Assembly (NCBI RefSeq): GCF_000002425.4
Contig: NC_037260.1
Location: forward strand, 13,697,516 to 13,761,515
Reading direction: 5' to 3'
Source of the DNA: Physcomitrium patens
Taxonomy: Eukaryota > Streptophyta > Bryopsida > Funariales > Funariaceae
Length of the DNA stretch: 64,000 bases
The position numbers and the translations under genes are program-made. The notes below the pieces were generated by a model. That model searched no databases, was not told where the DNA came from, and saw nothing but the letters and a program-made list of their open reading frames with translations. Every line of letters begins with the position of its first letter. Positions within the stretch are counted from its first letter, which is position 1. Below, one piece after another: positions 58,723 to 64,000 of this stretch.

Positions 58723-60759
58723 GTGGTGAGAAAGGCCCTTTTTCACAAACCAACCGTGTTTATGCCAATGCATGGAGGTGCAGCCCAAGTTTAAGGGCGA
58801 TCAGCGTCGTGTAAATGATCGGGGTTTTGGCTTGCCCCTTGTGACTGAACAATAAGTTGGTAAGTATAATATGCGAGGTGAAAATCTTAACAGAGATGCT
58901 TAAGATTTATCTGAACAATCCTAACACCAGCAATAATAGCATTGGAATGAGCCCGAACGTGCTGAAGGGTAGCCATCACACCTTCAAGGAATCTGTAAAA
59001 TGTTTAGTTGGGCCCCAGATTTGATAATCAGGGAGAAACCAACGTTCACTGACCCTGTTAAGGCTCAATTGTTAAAATGCTTAGGTTTGCTGCTCAGTAC
59101 ATAAGTAGATGGTTGATAGCTTTTGGAATTTATTAGGGTTCCATGGATTGTCGAGGTGAGGTGTGTAGTATCAATGCAAGCAAACGTTAGCTCATGCACA
59201 TACGTCAACTGCAAGGATATGTTAAATAAGCGTGATTTTGCTTGGTCTTGGTGTACTAACTCACATGGCACCGAAGGGTGGTGTACAGCTTGGATCACTG
59301 TGTATAAACTTAATAAAGTGATTGCTTCAGTTTAAGCTGAATGTATACTGGAACTGTTGGCTCATGTGATACTGAGACGCTACTGATGAGCTGAAAAGCG
59401 AGTATGCGACTGTGAGCTGCAAGATTCATATGAATCGATGGGTTATTGGATGATCGCCATCTTGAAACTTGTGAGACACTTAAGGAAGTTCAAGTGCCAT
59501 TCAAGTGGCACGAACTTGTCAACTCGACTGGGTACAATAGTTTCCTCCTCGTACCTGGATGTTGAAACTCTTCCCCTTTAGTGGAGTCAAAGGGATGCAG
59601 AAAGTATACATGTGCTGGAGCTCGTCGTGCGTGAAGAGTTTGAAGCACTGGCAATCGAAAGAGCTGAGGAAAACTTCTACGGATCGGAATTCTGAACTCT
59701 GATGATGTTGACACCAGTCAAGAAAAAATTTAAGATTAAACTTGATGAAGCGCAACTTGACTTCAGAATCCGTTTCGCATCAACTTCTTAACCATGAGGG
59801 TGGCATAAGAGACATAACGTAAAGAATTATTGAGAATTGGAGAAGGTAATCGATTATCTTCTGTACCACGTTTGTAATATGCGACAGGTTTGGATGTGGC
59901 CAGGTCTGCAAAACAATATGGTCAATTCATAGGAACCATTACTGAAGGATCCCAATTGAACCTTGTGGGGCTTACACGCACATCAAGCAGTAAAGCATGA
60001 AAAGCTATTACACCAGCGATTTCTGCATCTCGTCGGGCTATCAGTTGATACGCATTACAGTATCCGTTTCAACCGACTGCTGCTCGAAATAAGAGGAAGG
60101 CCACTGTCGAAAACGTTCATGATGCTGGCCAACACTATGTAAGGTAAAGAAGAGCCACTGTTACTGAGTGTAAACATCAATAACTTAGGGTGCATTTTGG
60201 TGAGCAAGTCGCATCACATTTCTCTATCAAGCTCTGTGTGTCTCGATTGTTCTGTACAAAGTGATCGAAATGTTGAGGACAAGGTGTTCGATGATTCAGT
60301 GGGGTATCATTGCATTAGCTGTGTGAAACAGAAAACGATGATTTTTTGAAAAAGAAACGAAAACTAACAAATAAACAACATAAAAGAAGCAGGAAAGAAA
60401 GAAAGCATACTTGTAAGATGGTGTTGGTAAAATTCAATGACTCTAGCATTGCTTTTAAAATTTTATTCTTTAATCTATTATCTACAAAAACGTTTTTTGA
60501 AACTAATTAGGCATATCAAACTAATTTATGAGCTAAATAGATTAGATTAATATAATGTTTCGCCAAAATTATTAATATTGTTAAAATGAAACTAAAATAT
60601 TCATACAAATTAATATGTTTACAAAAATTCAAATGTATAATTTTAAATAGATATTCTAACATGATATTGTGTTTAGAATTATAATCTATTTTATAATATT
60701 TTATAATTAGTTTAATTTTTTCTATATTCTAAATAATTTTTTAGATTAAAAATTAATTA
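58723..60759 (+). other. 3' flank of the cyclin-box gene
   Basis: Moderate GC until about 60350, then AT-rich. Probable 3' UTR first; beyond it, short frames on both strands without recognisable motifs. A spliced non-coding transcript or an unrecognised gene cannot be excluded. Confidence 0.4.
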
Positions 60760-62207
60760 ATAGTAATAAAAGAAAATGATGTAAGTGAAGATTTACCAAA
60801 GGTTGTTTAGGTAGAAATAGATACTTTTAAATCTTCTAAAGGTGAAGAGATAGACTCAAAATTAGGAGGTGAACTTGACATTGACAAAGTAGAAGAAGAA
60901 GGATCTCAACCTCTTAGATCACAAAGGATTTATAAAGTCCTTCAAAGATATGGATTTGCAAAAACAAGTGCATTTGCATTGGTCATAAAGAATGGTGAAT
61001 CTTCAAACTTTCAAGAAGCAATATAAGATAAAGACTACTATAGAAGAAAAATTACAATTTCAATAAAAATAGGGTCTTTGTATAAAAATAAGATCTAGAC
61101 ATTGGTGCCACTATTTAAAGATAAGAAGGCCATTAAATGCAAATGAATATACAAAAAGAAAGAATGAGTTCCAAAATCTAGTAGAATTAGATATAAAGTC
61201 AAACTAGTAGCAAAAAAATATGTTTAAAAAGAAGGAGTAGACTTCAACAAAATCTTTACACCAATCATAAAGAATATCTCTATATATAATTTTCTATCTA
61301 TAGTAGGAATATTTAATTTGGAATTAAAGCAACTTAATATGACTATTGCATTCTTCTATGATAAATTAAATGAAGAGATCTAAATGTATTATGAAGAAGG
61401 ATTTATAGTTCTAAAAAAATAACATATTTGCAAGTTATCAAAGTTATTATATAGTTTGAAATAGTCACCTAGACAGTAGAACAAATTGTTTGATATGTTT
61501 GAGTATATAGTATATATATTTTTTAGTTGTTTGAAGTACATACAACTATTATAACTGCTCATGTATAGCATTTTTAAATCATGAACATATCAAACAATTT
61601 GTACTCAAAGATATATCTTTGAGTACATAGTATATATATTGCATGTTGATCATATGTTAATTGCAGTAAAAAAGATGACAAAAATTTGTATACTAAAAAC
61701 CCAAATCAATAGAAAGTTTGAAATAAAATATCTTGGTCTTATTAAGAAAATTTTGGATATAAAGATTGTAAGAGTTGACAAGAATTCAAGTTAATTCTAT
61801 CTTAAAAGGGCTATATTGAGAGAGTTTTCTCTAAGTTAAAAATAAAGTATAGAAAACTTATAAGTACTCTATTTGATGTTTATTTTAAATAATTTTCACC
61901 TCTTTGTCTTATATTAGAAAAAAAAAAGTACAAAGACTCAATTCCATATTCAAGTGATGTTAGAAGCTTGATGTGGGCAATGTTTTGTACAAGGCCAATT
62001 ATTTCATATATTGCTAGCATGATAAGTAGGTACATAGCTGATTCCAAAAAAAAAATATTGGTAAGTTGTAAAGTGGATACTTTAATATTTGAAGGAGACA
62101 ATGTATGTAGGTATTGTTTACAACATGAGCAAAGAAGAAAAAGAAGAAATTGAAGGATTTGTAGATGTTGATTTTGTAAGAATCTATGATAAGAAAAGAT
62201 CAACTAC

Positions 62208-62244
<37 letters not shown>
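62208..62244. repeat. (AT)n microsatellite
   Basis: Perfect AT run inside copia G. Confidence 0.9.
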
Positions 62245-62247
<3 letters not shown>

Positions 62248-62690
62248 CTTGGTGGTAGACATGTGAGTTGAAGATTGATGCTACAAGAAACAATAGTTCA
62301 ATCCATGACAAAAACAAAATACATGGTTGCTGTAGAAGCAACAAAGTTGGCTATATGGTTGAAGCAACTTATTGGTGAGCTTGAATTAATTCAAGAAAAT
62401 ACTTAAGTTTTTTGTAAAAATCAAAGTATAATTTATCTGCAAAGAAATAAAGGTTCTAAGCTTAAACAAAATATATTGATGTAAAATATTTTTATATCAA
62501 AGTAATATTTATTGATGAAGAGATTTTATTAAAAAAAATTATTATTCAAAAAAATACTATAGATATGCTCATCAAACTTACATATGTTGAAAAATTAATT
62601 TTTTTTTGAATTTGATGAATTTAATAGAATGTTAAAAACTCTATTTTATTAGTTTTGCTGAATAAGTATAATACAAGCTAAGGTAGAGAT

Positions 62691-62880
62691 TGTTGATATC
62701 AACTTATATTTTGTTAAATGATAATGTTTCTACAAGGTTTAGAATTGGTTCCAATGTTGGATTTAAAGGGAAAAAGCCTCCTTCACTAGGATGTAGGTCA
62801 AAGGTCCATTATTGTATAATGTAACTTCTTGTTTAATAATGCACTAAGCACCTAGCTATTTAAGATAAATAAAAAATGTA
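62691..62880 (+). repeat. Copia G 3' LTR (end approximate)
   Basis: TGTTGATATCAAC follows the purine-rich AAGGTAGAGAT, as expected for a copia 3' LTR. The outer edge could not be set. Confidence 0.5.
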
Positions 62881-64000
62881 ACAACAAGATCCTACTAAGC
62901 CTAATAGAAGCTTAATTAAATTCCAAGTAATTTTTTAAAATCCTAAGTAAACTTTAACCAATCTAAAAGAAATTTTAAAAAAATTACAAAAAAAATATAA
63001 GGAAATCATAAATTAATTTAAATAAATAATAAAGAAATTATAGAGAAATATAAAAAAAAATCCTTAAATAAATAAAAATAATATTTTAAAATATTAAAAA
63101 ACATAAATATTAAATAAATTCTAAATAAACTCTAAGTAAAACTTTATCAAATCTTAATATAGCTCTAATCAAATTCTAATGAAAATCTATAATTTTAAAT
63201 AAATTCTAACAAAATCCTATAAAATTTTAATAAAATCTTAATTAAATCCTAAATAAATCTTTGACCAAATCCTAATAAAATTTCAACCAAATTCTAACCA
63301 AATTCTAAACCAAATCTTAATCAAATCCTAAAAAAATCCTAAATTTTAAACCAATTTCTAATAAAATTTTAATAAAATCTTAATAAAATCTTAACCAAAT
63401 CTTAAATTCAAAACCAGATCCTAAAAAAATCCGAAAAAACCTAAAAACAATTCTAAATAAATCTTAATAATTTTTTTAAGATTTTTTAAAATTTAAATAA
63501 ATATTAATCAAATTTTTAATCTTAACTAAAATTTCACTTATATTTTTATCCATAAGTAATTAATAAGAATACAATATTTGAAGAAAATCAAATCCAATGC
63601 TTGAAAGAAGAGCTTCTAAAATCTCTTGGATGTTGGCCGCCTTCTTTCTCCAACTTGAATGTTGATCTTCCAATAGTTTTTTTTCTTTTTTGAATCTTTA
63701 AATTTGCATCAAAAATTGATTATTGTAGAGATTTTTTTAAAAAAAAATTCTCTCACCAATTTTTAATTTAATTAAATTAGAAGATATTTTAAAATCACAA
63801 AAATCTTTATTAATTCTAAATTTTAATTATCCTAAACTATAATCTATAAATTTTTTTATAATTATCAATTTAATAATTTGATTAACATCAAAATTTTCAA
63901 ACACATTTATAACAAACACAATTATAGATTAACAAAATTTTACTTGTAATATGTTATGACACTTATAAAATCTTCAATTTTTTTAACTTTTTTTATTTCT
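62881..64000. other. AT-rich low-complexity DNA
   Basis: Irregular repeats of AAATCCTAA-like words from about 62900 to 63480, then plain AT-rich DNA. No gene or element part recognised. Confidence 0.6.

Larger units (their letters stand above)
60760..62880 (+). mobile_element. Ty1/copia element G (fossil)
   Basis: Plus-strand remains of copia pol. Upstream block: QPLRSQRIYKVLQRYGFAK and the NGESSNFQEA block. Reverse transcriptase: KAIKCK, YKVKLVAKKYV, EGVDFNKIFTPIIK, LELKQLNMTIAFFYDKLNEE and HVDHMLIAV. Then SLMWAMFCTRPIISYIASMI and RNase H remains to about 62600. A 3' LTR start is seen at 62691. No 5' LTR, gag or integrase was recognised, so it is partial. Many breaks, old. Confidence 0.8.

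Noticed and set aside
1-64000. CRISPR array, bacterial operons, tRNA or rRNA genes
   Set aside because: No regularly spaced repeats, no rRNA blocks and no tRNA B-box with a matching A-box were seen. The genes have spliceosomal introns.

Overview
The window looks like a nuclear chromosome piece from a land plant, most likely a bryophyte and possibly a moss. Evidence: two intron-containing genes sit on moderate-GC islands; the MAEA-type protein is clearly plant-like; and the intergenic DNA is very AT-rich and packed with Ty3/gypsy chromodomain retrotransposons (chromoviruses). The species call is inference from style, not from a search.

Layout. 1-16171 is a nest of LTR retrotransposons. A Ty1/copia element F (14950-16171, 3' part only) was hit by a gag-protease element C (minus strand, about 4284-14949). 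C was then hit by a young, whole-looking chromovirus A1 (5450-11782, target duplication GTCAA) and, inside its left LTR, by chromovirus B1 (1-4283, minus, cut by the window edge). 16172-22300 is the island of the MAEA gene (8 coding exons, 17613-20931, predicted 418 aa), a subunit of the GID/CTLH ubiquitin ligase. 22300-25650 is gene-poor. 25655-45540 is a second, three-level nest: decayed chromovirus E (minus) was split by decayed A2 (29153-43268, TSD TTTAT), which was split by B2 (36194-42322, TSD GGCTG). A2 also carries a non-coding insert C2 (about 33150-35990) that shares its sequence with the leader of C. 45586-50931 is an old gypsy element D holding a solo LTR of family A (A3). 50932-53350 is very AT-rich. 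53350-60400 is the island of a divergent cyclin-box gene (5 coding exons, 56772-58722, predicted 347 aa). 60760-62880 is a decayed copia element G, and the rest is AT-rich DNA.

Main points. (1) Families A and B show a Tf1/sushi-type self-priming signature. The 11 bases at the inferred start of the transcript are complementary to 11 bases lying 2 nt inside the 5' LTR. The two families use different sequences with pairing kept, and the primer forms one arm of a palindrome that is also seen in E. (2) A third reading frame of about 115-140 codons, which I do not recognise, follows the chromodomain in A1, B1, B2 and E. (3) Family B LTRs carry runs of perfect heat-shock elements inside a tandem 109-bp duplication. 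(4) A1 has LTRs differing at one of 530 positions, and all three reading frames are open.

Host genes and retroelements are independent units; I see no operon-like relation between them. All statements on function come from family knowledge and reading by eye; no database search was possible.
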